From positions 186,001 through 250,000 of the forward strand of contig JANSYR010000001.1 in NCBI GenBank assembly GCA_024742285.1: DNA of 64,000 bases. The letters are read 5' to 3'. The notes under the pieces are model-generated. The model was not told the DNA's origin and did no database searches. It was given only the letters and a program-made list of their open reading frames with translations. Positions 1 to 9,199 of this stretch are shown here, one piece after another. The stretch is from a bacterium (GTDB taxonomy: Bacteria > Myxococcota_A > UBA9160 > UBA4427). Positions within the stretch are counted from its first letter, which is position 1. Every line of letters starts with the position of its first letter. Made by a program: the position numbers and the translations under genes.

Positions 1-932
1 ACGCACCGGCGCTGGCGCCATGGCTCGCCCTGGCGAGCGTGGCCGCGGTCGTCGTGCTCTATCTCTTCGCCCGCTCGCGGATGGACGACGCCGGTCGTCT
101 CGAGGCGGGTGCGCTCCTCACGAGCACCTACGCGTCGGTCGTCACGGCACACATCGTCTACGTCGAGCTGATGCCCGACGGATGGCATGCCTGGGCCGGC
201 CTGCTGGTTCCGCTTGCCTTCGGGTTCGTGCTCCGCACGACGCCCCGTCCGAGTCGCGCGCTCCTCCCCGCGGCCGCCGTCTCGGGGATCGTCTTCGTGG
301 TGTCCTTCTTGCGAGCCATCTTCGGCCCCGAAGGTGGCGACGACGTCCCGATGCCGGCGCTCCTCCTGATGCTCTACGCCGCCGCGCTCTACGGGATCTA
401 CGGCGTCTTCCGTTCGCGCCCGGAGGGCTTCCGCGCGGCGCCGCTCTCGCTCTACGCCGGACACGGCGCCCTGCTGACGGCGAGCGTACGCTTCCTCGAC
501 AGCGCGATGGCCATCTCCGTCGCGTGGGCGGTGCTCGCGATCCTGCTCCTGCTCTACTCGATCAAGCGCCTCGATCGTACGGTGGGCCAGTCTTCGCTCG
601 TGATCTTCACGGCCTCGAGCCTCAAGGTCCTGATCCACGACCTGTCGGACAGCACGCCGATCGTGCGCGTCGTCACCCTCGTCGTGCTCGCGGCGAGTCT
701 CTACGCGGGAGGCTGGCTCTACCAGAAGATCGGCGGCAACGACGACGCCTATCATCCCGATCCTCGCGTGAACGAACAGCTCAACCTCATCCGACGACTC
801 GCAGGCCCCGACCGGAGCGACGAGGACGTCGCGGCGGAGCTGGTCCGGCGCGGCGTCGAGTGCCTCGACCCCGGCAAGGAGTGGACGGCCGACCTGGTCG
901 CGCGCATTCGCCAGGAATTCGGCTTCCGCTGA
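1..932 (+). CDS. DUF2339-type multi-pass membrane protein, 3' part (5' end outside window)
   Basis: The frame is open to the first base of the window, so the gene very probably begins upstream; the first in-frame start inside is a GTG at position 39. The visible part has about eight hydrophobic segments. The C-terminal block, with a conserved DLS and the terminal membrane helix ending GGWLYQKI, matches the end of DUF2339 predicted membrane proteins. A soluble tail of about 60 residues follows (NDDAYHPDP to QEFGFR). No catalytic motif is visible and the function of the family is unknown. It converges with the EGF-repeat lipoprotein gene; the 127-base gap shows no clear terminator. Confidence 0.7.
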   Translation, partial: APALAPWLALASVAAVVVLYLFARSRMDDAGRLEAGALLTSTYASVVTAHIVYVELMPDGWHAWAGLLVPLAFGFVLRTTPRPSRALLPAAAVSGIVFVVSFLRAIFGPEGGDDVPMPALLLMLYAAALYGIYGVFRSRPEGFRAAPLSLYAGHGALLTASVRFLDSAMAISVAWAVLAILLLLYSIKRLDRTVGQSSLVIFTASSLKVLIHDLSDSTPIVRVVTLVVLAASLYAGGWLYQKIGGNDDAYHPDPRVNEQLNLIRRLAGPDRSDEDVAAELVRRGVECLDPGKEWTADLVARIRQEFGFR

Positions 933-1059
933 GGCGCGGAAGCCTGGGGAGCGACGCGCTCGCGAGGCCTCTCCCGGGTCTGCCCGATCTCGCCCCGGTC
1001 GGGACGCCGAGTGCGGAATCGGCGCGGGCCGCGACCGATCGTCAGCTCCTCCGGGCGCC

Positions 1060-2373
1060 CTAGCGGAACACGCCCAACAACATGACCGAGTCGTAGAGCT
1101 GGCTCGACGAGGGCGGCGGGCTGTATCCCGGATCCTGTGCCCAGCCGAGCGTGTGATCGCCCGCCTCCAGGAGCGCGCTTCCCGCGTAGGCGCGTCCGTC
1201 ATGGAAATCCGTGATCGGCTGGGTCGGGTTCGCGTAGGTCGTCAGCCCGTCGCCGACGGGTACGGAGTCGATCGCAGCGCTCGAGGAGAGAAAGCTGAGC
1301 ACGATCGACTCGGTCGTCAACGTCACGTCGAGGGTCACCTCGAGGACAGAGGGCGACTCGTCGGTCACCAGCACCCGGTCCTGCTCCAGGGCCGAAGCGC
1401 CCGCCAGGGTGACGGCGGACAGCGTGGGGCGCCGCGCCCTCCCGCCGACGAAGTCGACCTGGATCGTCCCCGAGTCGCCGCGCAGGACGGGCAGCATGTA
1501 CATCGCGCCGTGGGTGAGTCGCAGGCCGGGCGTCGCGGTCTCGCCCTCGGCCACGAACGTCATCGGCGTCCCACCGAAAGTCGGCGTGAGCGCCTCGGAC
1601 GGGTCGTACCAGCTGACCGTGAGCACGAGGAGTCCGTCGCTCTCGACCGAGTAGGGGAGCGAGATCGCCGACACGCCCCAGGTCGGAATCCCCGCGGTCC
1701 GGACGTTGTCGAGGAAGAGAGGGCCGCCGGTCGGCGCCGTGCACGTGAAGCCGTTGCCCACCATTCCCGCCGGGCATTCGCATCGGAAGCTGCCCGGCGT
1801 GTTCGTGCAGAACGCGACAGGGTCGCAGCCCGCCGTGCCCGTCGCGCACTCGTCGACGTCGGCGCAGTCGTAGCCGTCTCCGGAGTAGCCCGGCGCGCAG
1901 GCGCAGCTGAAGTTGCCCGGCGTATTCGTGCAGATGGCGTTGGCGCGGCAGTCGTCCGTGTCGAGCGTGCACTCGTCGATGTCCGCGCAGCTCCGTCCGC
2001 TGCCCTCGTAGCCGGGCCCGCATTGGCAGTCGAACCCGCCGAACGTGTTCGTGCAGACCGCGTTCGGATCACAATCGTCGAGCGACTCGGCACATTCGTC
2101 GACGTCCCGGCAGTCGAGACCGTCCGCCCGAAAGCCGGCATCACAGACACAACCCGCGGGTTGACAGGTGGAGTGCGCACGGCAGTCGCTCTGGGTGGTG
2201 CAGGCACCGGCGATCTGACTGCTCGGCGGACCGACCGAGCCGACGCCCGCCGCGGAGTCGCCACCGCCCCCGCTCGGGCAGCCGCCGAGCACGAAGACCA
2301 GGCCGAGCGCGAGCGCCGAGGCGAGAATCACGCCCCGTATCCCACCCCGACATCGTCCCGGTCCCGTCGACAT
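1060..2373 (-). CDS. Lipoprotein with tandem EGF-like (calcium-binding type) repeats
   Basis: About 437 residues. I prefer the ATG at 2373 (MSTGPGRC) to the GTG at 2403 because GAGAGG lies a few bases upstream. A signal peptide ends in a lipobox (LVFVLGGC), followed by a Gly/Ser linker. Then come four cysteine-rich EGF-like modules, three with the calcium-binding signature D-V/I-D-E-C and the C-x-N-T-x-G-x-F-x-C hydroxylation-type consensus. The last about 220 residues form a beta-rich domain with no recognised motif. EGF repeats of this kind are typical of animal extracellular proteins and occur in large marine or myxobacterial genomes. Likely an outer-surface binding or adhesion protein; the ligand is unknown. 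Confidence 0.8.
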   Translation of the reverse strand: MSTGPGRCRGGIRGVILASALALGLVFVLGGCPSGGGGDSAAGVGSVGPPSSQIAGACTTQSDCRAHSTCQPAGCVCDAGFRADGLDCRDVDECAESLDDCDPNAVCTNTFGGFDCQCGPGYEGSGRSCADIDECTLDTDDCRANAICTNTPGNFSCACAPGYSGDGYDCADVDECATGTAGCDPVAFCTNTPGSFRCECPAGMVGNGFTCTAPTGGPLFLDNVRTAGIPTWGVSAISLPYSVESDGLLVLTVSWYDPSEALTPTFGGTPMTFVAEGETATPGLRLTHGAMYMLPVLRGDSGTIQVDFVGGRARRPTLSAVTLAGASALEQDRVLVTDESPSVLEVTLDVTLTTESIVLSFLSSSAAIDSVPVGDGLTTYANPTQPITDFHDGRAYAGSALLEAGDHTLGWAQDPGYSPPPSSSQLYDSVMLLGVFR

Positions 2374-2673
2374 TCGCCTCTCGCCCCTCTGACTACAGGC
2401 CACATCGCTTCAATGCGGGCGCCTCCCGCATCGACACATCGAGCGGTTCCGACGCCTCACCGTGGCATCGGTCGAGTCGTCGCCGCGCCCCATGACGCGG
2501 ATCACGACTGGGACGCTCGTCCGTCGATGGAATTGCGGTTTGGAGCCCACGCGGGCGGCGCGATGATAGCCCGATGCGCTCGTCGCGCAGCGTCCACTCG
2601 GGGCGAAGGCCGCAGAGGAGACCTTACGCTCCGTCAGCAACCGGCCTCTCGCTGAGGGTCTGCACCGCGCAGA
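2374..2673. other. Intergenic region, 300 bases, no gene seen
   Basis: Upstream region of the EGF-repeat lipoprotein and downstream of the sulfotransferase, both on the minus strand. A 76-codon minus-strand frame (2410-2640) is rich in Arg/Ser, lacks a convincing ribosome site and looks like chance coding. The promoter of the lipoprotein gene should lie here, but I see no clear -35/-10 pair. Confidence 0.5.
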
Positions 2674-3942
2674 TCAGTGCCGGCGGACGAAGGGCTCCGC
2701 GGCCACGTCGAAGCGCTCTCGGTAGCCCTTGAACGCCGCGTTCACGGCGTCCTCCTCGAGACCGAAGGCCTCGAGGCTGTAGTGGTGGGTCCCGAACTCG
2801 TCCTTCGGATGAAGGGCGAGGTACTTCTGCATGCGCGCGCGGGCCTCGTCCGAGAGGTCGAGCTCGAAGTGGCGGTAGATCTTCTCGACGCACGCGATCG
2901 GGTCGCCCACGACTTCGCCCATCGACAGATCGAGGATCCGCGCCTCGCGCTCGGGATGACGATCCCGCGCCGCCATCCCCTGGTCGAGAAGCTTCGACCA
3001 GACCGCGAGCATCTGGCGCCCGACCCGCGCCGGGTCGACGTCGTCCGACGAGACGAGTCGCATGGTGTACTCGAGGTGTGCGACCGACGGGATCACGCGG
3101 ATCGGGTCGCGGTGGGTCTGGACGACCATGGCGTCGGGATAGGTCTCGAAGAGCGCGTCGATCGGCCCGAGATGACCGGGCGATTTGAGGATCCACCGCT
3201 CGCACGCGTGGCGGGACTGCATGTGCTGCAGGAAGCGCCGATGCCAGGCGTAGGTCGGGCGCATGTCCTGCTCGAGCAGCCACTCGTCGTAACGCTCGAC
3301 GTCGAAGGCCATCTGGAAGCGGATGCTCATGAACTCCGAGGCCGTCGGGACGATGCACTCCTGGGGCATCAGCGCACCGACGGGGTGGATGGTCTGGAAT
3401 CCCGGCGCGAGGGTCTTCACCTGGTCGAAGCGCGCCTGGGTCGTGGCGATCCGGGGATCCGTCTCGTAGGTCGCGCTCTCGGCGGGCGGACTCGGCTGGT
3501 CGATCTCCCAGGAGAGCGGCGCGCGGTTCGCCGGGTCCTCGGCGAGCAGGCCGTAGAGAAGCGTGGTCCCCGTCCGCGGGAGCCCGAGGATGAAGAGCGG
3601 CCGTCGGATCTCGACCTCCGCGATCTCGGGACGACGCTTCCGCCAGTCGGTCAGCTCGAGACGATGGGAGAGCAGCTCGAGGAGCTGACGTCGCGCGAAG
3701 AAGCGGCCGAAGAGTGTGAGCCGACCGTCCGTCTGCACCGAGTCGAGGAGCTTGCGCAGGCCGGGCTCGAACGTGTCCGGACCGAAGTCGGACAGCCCCG
3801 TGTCCTTGCGCGCGGTCTCGAGGAGCTCGTCCGGATCGAGCGAGATCGGCACGATGCCCACGCGCGCGAGACCGCGACCGATCGCGTTCATCGCGCGAAT
3901 CGGAAGGGGCCGGAACGGTTTCGAGAGCAGATCTTCGTCCAC
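2674..3942 (-). CDS. Sulfotransferase family protein (PAPS-dependent type)
   Basis: 422 residues with a GTG start. The 5'-phosphosulfate loop is clear at about residues 113-130 (LFILGLPRTGTTLLYGLLAE), the P-loop-like PAPS-binding motif of sulfotransferases. A second conserved segment (RWILKSPGHLGPIDALFETYPDAM, read in parts) and the downstream THRDP element are the 3'-phosphate-binding part of the Sulfotransfer_3 family. These enzymes move a sulfonate group from PAPS to hydroxyls of lipids, sterols or glycans; the acceptor cannot be read here. An internal ATG (MNAIGRGLARVG) is an alternative start. The gene lies 161 bases downstream of the indolepyruvate oxidoreductase on the same strand. Confidence 0.85.
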   Translation of the reverse strand: MDEDLLSKPFRPLPIRAMNAIGRGLARVGIVPISLDPDELLETARKDTGLSDFGPDTFEPGLRKLLDSVQTDGRLTLFGRFFARRQLLELLSHRLELTDWRKRRPEIAEVEIRRPLFILGLPRTGTTLLYGLLAEDPANRAPLSWEIDQPSPPAESATYETDPRIATTQARFDQVKTLAPGFQTIHPVGALMPQECIVPTASEFMSIRFQMAFDVERYDEWLLEQDMRPTYAWHRRFLQHMQSRHACERWILKSPGHLGPIDALFETYPDAMVVQTHRDPIRVIPSVAHLEYTMRLVSSDDVDPARVGRQMLAVWSKLLDQGMAARDRHPEREARILDLSMGEVVGDPIACVEKIYRHFELDLSDEARARMQKYLALHPKDEFGTHHYSLEAFGLEEDAVNAAFKGYRERFDVAAEPFVRRH

Positions 3943-4103
3943 GCGAGCGTCGTCCTCGGGCGCGGACGGAGAACCCGCCCGCGGTCGCGCAACACTAGAC
4001 AGGGATCCCGCGACGCGCCTTCACGAAGGCGAAGGATGCCCGACTCGGGCGCAAAATCGGTCCAACGACGGCGCACGCCCGCGAGCGGCGGAGTCCGGTC
4101 GGG

Positions 4104-7100
4104 TCAGCGGAACGCGGCGCGCGCCTCCGCGAGCTTCTCGCGATAGGCGGCGGCGCGTTCGAGCTTCAGGTCCTCGTAGCCGCGAACCGAGTCCGGCAGC
4201 GACGCGAGCGCCACCGCGGCCTCGAGGCTCGGCGCATCGAGGCCTTCGAGGACCTCCTCGATCGCGTTTCGGTACTCCCCCGGGAGCGCCCGCTCGACGC
4301 GCCGGACTTCGGCGTAGCCGAAGACGTCGAAGGGCGTGCCGCGCAGGAACCGTCCCTTCGCGAGGAGCCGGACCAGCGGCGCGGCCCCGAAGCCGACCCG
4401 GATCTTCGTGCGGAGGCCGAGGGCGCGCAGGATCGGCGGATGGAGACGCCAGGCGATCCGGCCGTTCTCGCCCGCGACTTCACGGGCAGCGGCCAGCCCG
4501 TCCGGATTCGTCATCAGGCGCGCGACTTCGTACTCGTCCTTGTAGGCCGTCAGCTTGTAGAGCTGCTCGGCCACGACCCGGGTCAACCGACGACTCCCCG
4601 GGACCACGCGTTCCTCGCTCGCGAGGGTCGACTCGACCAGGTCGAGCCATCGTGCGGCCTCGGCCTGCCCGCCCCAGGCGACGAGCTCGCTCGCGAGCCG
4701 CCGGAGATCGGCGGCGAGGGCCTCGTCGACGTCGAGGCGCACGACCCGGGCTTCGAGGGGCGCCGGGACCGGATACGAGATCGAAGGGGCCACCGGGACC
4801 GGCGCCCGCGCGCCGGCGCGACGGGCTTCCGCGACGTCCTCGGGACACGCGACCTGCGCCCGGCCCCACCGGAACGCCGCGAGATTCGCGTCGACCGCGA
4901 CGCCGTTCAGACGGATCGCTTCCTCGAGGCGTTCGGCCGCGACCGGCAGGCAGCCCGCCTGGATCGCCATGCCGACGACGAAGAGGTTGGCCGTCGTCGC
5001 GTTGCCGAAGAGATCCTCGGTGATCGCGGCGGCATCGGCCCAGAAGCTCGCGTTCGGCCGGGTCCGCGCGCCGATCCGCTCGCTCAGCGCGGCCGCCGAG
5101 GGCAGCTGGACTTCCGGGTGCGTGATCATCTCGCCGGTGGGCGTCGCCGTCGTCGAGCCGACGACCGTCGTGCGCTCGGGGTCCGTCGTGAGGAGCCCCT
5201 TGTCCGAGGCCGCGACGAGCTGATCGAAGGCGAGGAGGAGGTCGGCCTGCCCCTCGCCGAGCCGATTCGTCGACGTCGGCGCCGTGCGCGAGAGACGCAG
5301 GTCGCTCACCACCGGACCGGCCTTCTGCGAGAGGCCGATCTGGTCGAGCCCGCGCACGTGGAAGCCGTCGAGCATCGCCGCCGTCCCGACGACCTGGGCG
5401 ACGGTCACGACGCCGGTCCCGCCGATGCCGGTGATCCGGACCGCGAAATCGTCCTCGGGGACGATCCGCGGAGGAGTCGGAGAGACCGGCGGCTCGGGCA
5501 CGGGGTCCGGGGCGGACGACGACGCCTTCTCGCTCATGCCCGTCACGGTCATGAAGGACGGACAGTCGCCTTCGAGGCACGAGTAGTCGAGGTTGCAGGT
5601 CGTCTGGTCGATCTCGGTCTTGCGTCCGAAGGGCGTCTCCACCGGCTGGACCGAGAGGCAGTTGCTGACCTGGCCGCAATCGCCGCACCCCTCGCAGAGT
5701 CGGTGGTTGATGACGACGCGATGGGGCGGCGTCTCGACCTTGCCCCGCTTGCGCGCCCGGCGCGCCTCCGCGGCGCAGCCCTGGTCGTGGATCAGGACCG
5801 TCGTGCCGGGGACCTCTGCCAGGACCTCCTGGGCTTCGATGATCCGATCCCGCGACCAGACCGAGACACCGGCCGGAAGCGAGATGGCGTCGTAGCGAGC
5901 GAGGTCGTCGGTCGTCACGATCACGCGGGCCACGCCCTCGTTGAGCAGCCCACGCACGACCCTCGGCACCTCGAGCTGCCCCTGCGGATCCTGTCCGCCG
6001 GTCATCGCGACCGTCCCGTTGTAGAGGAGCTTGTAGGTCACGTTCACGCCGGCGGCGACGCTCGCCTGGATCGCGAGCTGACCGGAGTGGAAGAAGGTTC
6101 CGTCGCCGAGGTTCTGGATGAAGTGGTCCCGGTCGAGGAAGTCGGACATCCCGATCCACTGCACGCCTTCGTTCCCCATGCAGCCGAGCCCGCCGATGTC
6201 GCCGACCCGCTTCTCGTCCATCAGCAGGACCATCGTGTGGCAGCCGATCCCCGCCCCGACCAGCGCCCCGTCCGGGACCCGGGTGCTCCGGTTGTGCGGG
6301 CAGCCCGAACAGAAGAAGGGGGAGCGGGCCACCGGGAGGACGGTGAGCGCGTCCTGCGGCGCGGGCTTCTCCGGCACGAGCCGGTCGGCGATCCGCGCCG
6401 AGAGACGTCGGCGCAGGACCGGGATCACGCCGTCCGCATCGAGGGCGCCGTGGCCCGGGACGAGGGGCGCGCCGTCGGCGTCCTGCTTGCCGACGATGAC
6501 CGGGCGATCGACCTCGGCGTAGAGCGCGTCCTTGATCAGGGACTCGAGTCCCGGGCGCTTCTCCTCGATCACGAGGACCTCGTGCAGCCCCTTCGCGAAG
6601 CCGCGGACCGTCGCCGGGTCGAAGGGCATCGGCATCCCCATCTTGAGCAGCCGGATCCCGCAGGCGGCGATGTCCTCGTCGCGGCGTAGGCCGAGCCGCG
6701 CGAGGGCCTCGCGCACTTCGCGGTAGGTGATGCCCGAGGAGACGATCCCGATCCAGGCATCGGTCGGGTCGACGGTCACGTGGTTCAACCGGTTCGCGGT
6801 CGCATACCGTCGCGCCAGCTCGTAGCGGACCTCGACGATCTCACGCTCGACCTCCACGGTTCTCGGCGTGAGGAGCGCGCCGTCGGCATGATGCTCGTAG
6901 AGCCGGCCGTCGATCCGCGGGATCACCGGCACGACGCGATCGGGACCGAGCTCGACGCTCGCGGTCGCGTCCGCCACGTCCGCCACGATCTTGAGGGCGC
7001 TCCAGAGTCCCGTCGTCCGGGAGAGCGCGATCGCGTGACGCCCGAGATCGAGGGCCTCGGCGGGATCCCCCGGATAGAGCAGCGGCACGTGCATGTCCGT

Positions 7101-7616
7101 CAGGACCCCGGCCGAGGACGAGGGCACGGTCGAGCTCTTGGCCGCGGGGTCGTCGCCGACGATCGCGACGGCGCCGCCGTGCATCGACGTCCCTGCGTAG
7201 ACCGCGTGGCGAAGCGCATCGGCCGCGCGGTCGACGCCCGGCGCCTTGCCGTACCAGAGTCCGACGATCCCGTCGTAGCGACAGTCCGGCTGGGCGGCCG
7301 CGAGCTGGGAGCCCATGACCGCGCTCGCGCCGTACTCCTCGTTCATCGCGGGGCGACACGAAATCGGCAGCTCCGGCGCGAGGGCCGCGGCCTGCGCGGC
7401 GGCCCGGTCGTAGCCACCGAGGGGAGAGCCCGGATAGCCGGAGATCAGCGCGGCGGTATGGAGGCCCGCGGCCCGATCCACGCGCAGCTGCTCGAGGGGG
7501 AGTCGCGCGAGGGCCTGGATCCCCGTCAGGAAGACCACACCCTCGTCCGACAGGTAGCGATCGTCCAGCGAGTAGCCGGACGTACGGTCCGAGTCCTTCG
7601 ACCTTCGATCGTCCAT
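4104..7616 (-). CDS. Indolepyruvate:ferredoxin oxidoreductase, fused alpha-beta type
   Basis: About 1170 residues from the ATG at 7616, which has a G-rich ribosome site; an in-frame start at 7673 is less likely. The N-terminal part is a pyruvate-oxidoreductase-like domain beginning SDEGVVFLTGIQALARLP. The thiamine diphosphate region has GLGCMGNEGVQ and NLGDGTFFHSGQLA. Cysteine motifs CSGCPHNRST and CEGCGDCGQVSNC, plus later cysteines, would hold 4Fe-4S clusters. The C-terminal gamma domain shows ITGIGGTGVVTVAQV and IGLSQKAGPVVSDLR. The enzyme oxidatively decarboxylates aryl pyruvates to acyl-CoA with ferredoxin. Length and domain order fit the single-chain bacterial form, so no separate iorA/iorB is expected. 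Confidence 0.92.
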   Translation of the reverse strand: MDDRRSKDSDRTSGYSLDDRYLSDEGVVFLTGIQALARLPLEQLRVDRAAGLHTAALISGYPGSPLGGYDRAAAQAAALAPELPISCRPAMNEEYGASAVMGSQLAAAQPDCRYDGIVGLWYGKAPGVDRAADALRHAVYAGTSMHGGAVAIVGDDPAAKSSTVPSSSAGVLTDMHVPLLYPGDPAEALDLGRHAIALSRTTGLWSALKIVADVADATASVELGPDRVVPVIPRIDGRLYEHHADGALLTPRTVEVEREIVEVRYELARRYATANRLNHVTVDPTDAWIGIVSSGITYREVREALARLGLRRDEDIAACGIRLLKMGMPMPFDPATVRGFAKGLHEVLVIEEKRPGLESLIKDALYAEVDRPVIVGKQDADGAPLVPGHGALDADGVIPVLRRRLSARIADRLVPEKPAPQDALTVLPVARSPFFCSGCPHNRSTRVPDGALVGAGIGCHTMVLLMDEKRVGDIGGLGCMGNEGVQWIGMSDFLDRDHFIQNLGDGTFFHSGQLAIQASVAAGVNVTYKLLYNGTVAMTGGQDPQGQLEVPRVVRGLLNEGVARVIVTTDDLARYDAISLPAGVSVWSRDRIIEAQEVLAEVPGTTVLIHDQGCAAEARRARKRGKVETPPHRVVINHRLCEGCGDCGQVSNCLSVQPVETPFGRKTEIDQTTCNLDYSCLEGDCPSFMTVTGMSEKASSSAPDPVPEPPVSPTPPRIVPEDDFAVRITGIGGTGVVTVAQVVGTAAMLDGFHVRGLDQIGLSQKAGPVVSDLRLSRTAPTSTNRLGEGQADLLLAFDQLVAASDKGLLTTDPERTTVVGSTTATPTGEMITHPEVQLPSAAALSERIGARTRPNASFWADAAAITEDLFGNATTANLFVVGMAIQAGCLPVAAERLEEAIRLNGVAVDANLAAFRWGRAQVACPEDVAEARRAGARAPVPVAPSISYPVPAPLEARVVRLDVDEALAADLRRLASELVAWGGQAEAARWLDLVESTLASEERVVPGSRRLTRVVAEQLYKLTAYKDEYEVARLMTNPDGLAAAREVAGENGRIAWRLHPPILRALGLRTKIRVGFGAAPLVRLLAKGRFLRGTPFDVFGYAEVRRVERALPGEYRNAIEEVLEGLDAPSLEAAVALASLPDSVRGYEDLKLERAAAYREKLAEARAAFR

Positions 7617-7726
7617 TCGCCCCCCGGCGCGCGGCGCGCCGTAGAGCATAGATCGGCACTCGGGACGCTCCAATCAAGTGCAGGCGGGATGCACCCGGGC
7701 GGCGGACCGAAAGCGGATCGAACGAA

Positions 7727-9166
7727 TCAGACGGCGATGCCGCTCTCGCGCAGCTTGCGGTCGACGCCCTCCCAGACGGCGGTCTCGGACCCGAAGCTGA
7801 TGTGAGACCCCTCGTACCAGACGATCTCGGGCTCTTCCCAGTGTCGCCAGAGATCGCGCACGTGATCCGGCGTGACGAGACGGTCGCCGGTGGCGCCGAA
7901 GAGGAAGCGGTTTTCCTTCGGCACCTGCGGCGTGAGCGACGTCGGCGTGATCACCCGGAGCAGATCCGCCGCGCGGTCGAGATCGAAGCCCAGCGACTTC
8001 GCCCAGGCGAGCTGGGCGGCGGGCGCATGTCGCCGGAGGATCCGTTCGATCGACATGAGCGGAATCCCCGGCAGCGCCGCGGAGAGCCCCGTCGCGAGGC
8101 TCGCGAAGTTCGCGGTCGTGAGGCCGCCGAGCGAGAGGCCGAACGCCCCGATCGCGGGCGCGTCCTGGGCACGTACCCAGGAGAGCAGACGGCGCATGTC
8201 CCAGAGTCCCTGGGTCTCGGCATGGATCGTGTCGAGGACGTCGACGCCGAGGAATCCCTGTCCCGAGTGCCAGTGGGTCTTGCGCGGTCCATGGAGCGGC
8301 AAGACGGGAATCAGGAGGTTCACCCCGAGCCCCGCCGCCCCCTGGCTGCCGGGCCGTCCGTAGTCCTTGAAGAAGCGCGCGAAGAGCGAGACGTCGATCC
8401 GCGCGTGCCCCATGCGGTAGCCGTTGGTCGCGATCAGCCACGGGCGCGGCGGTCCTTCGTGACGGAGGACGTAGGCCCAGGCTTCTCGGCAGGGTTCGTA
8501 GCCGAGCCAGCGCTCACGACCGGGCTCGCCTTCCGGCGGCGCGTAACCACTCTCGAAGCGAAGGATCTCGACGCGCTGCCTGGCGATCTCTTCCACCCGC
8601 ACGTCCGGATCGACGAGGTCCGGAGGCGTCACGTGATAGGTCTCGGGCTTCTCGAGGAAGCCTTCCCGGGTGAAGAACGAATGGGCCCGATCGAGCTCGT
8701 CGATCACCCGGTCGAGGGTTCCGTCGGTCGGGATGGCGCCGGTCCCCGAGAGTGTCTCGAAGCCGAGGATGGCCTCGTCGACCGCGACCTTCGCCGCGGT
8801 GGAGACGCGGGTTCCCGGCTTCGGCACGCCCTCGACGTGGGGCTCGACCTGGATCGCCATTCGGCCCGCGCCCCACGCGCCGACCAGCGCCGAGAGGAAG
8901 AGCGCGGCGCCGGCGCCGAATCCGACGAAGAACGACATCGGCAGGGCGACGAGCGCGCCGGCGAGACCGGCGAAGGCGCCGAGCTGGGTGATGCGGTGAT
9001 CCCCGGGCGCGAGAAGCTGCATCACGCCGGAGGCGCCCAGACCCGCGCCGATGAGGCCGATCGGGAGGGCGGCCAGCCCCGAATGCGAGGCGGCGATCGA
9101 GATCCAGACGATCCCCGCCACGAGGGTCGGGGCCGCCCAGATCGAGAAGCGCGGCTGTTCGAACAA
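7727..9166 (-). CDS. Alpha/beta hydrolase with N-terminal membrane anchor
   Basis: 479 residues. The first about 105 residues hold four hydrophobic segments in two hairpins (11-50 and 64-100), so the catalytic part is membrane-tethered. A soluble linker leads to an alpha/beta hydrolase fold with nucleophile elbow GLSLGG (Ser345), acid Asp428 in GDRLVTP and His455 in EGSHISF, in the right order and spacing. The layout resembles the DUF2048/ABHD18-type hydrolases. The substrate is not readable; an ester or acyl lipid is plausible. It sits between the oxidoreductase and the predicted selenoprotein on the same strand, 33 bases after the latter. Confidence 0.8.
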   Translation of the reverse strand: MFEQPRFSIWAAPTLVAGIVWISIAASHSGLAALPIGLIGAGLGASGVMQLLAPGDHRITQLGAFAGLAGALVALPMSFFVGFGAGAALFLSALVGAWGAGRMAIQVEPHVEGVPKPGTRVSTAAKVAVDEAILGFETLSGTGAIPTDGTLDRVIDELDRAHSFFTREGFLEKPETYHVTPPDLVDPDVRVEEIARQRVEILRFESGYAPPEGEPGRERWLGYEPCREAWAYVLRHEGPPRPWLIATNGYRMGHARIDVSLFARFFKDYGRPGSQGAAGLGVNLLIPVLPLHGPRKTHWHSGQGFLGVDVLDTIHAETQGLWDMRRLLSWVRAQDAPAIGAFGLSLGGLTTANFASLATGLSAALPGIPLMSIERILRRHAPAAQLAWAKSLGFDLDRAADLLRVITPTSLTPQVPKENRFLFGATGDRLVTPDHVRDLWRHWEEPEIVWYEGSHISFGSETAVWEGVDRKLRESGIAV

Positions 9167-9199
9167 GATGGCTCTCCGAGGATGGGTCGCTCGCGTGAT

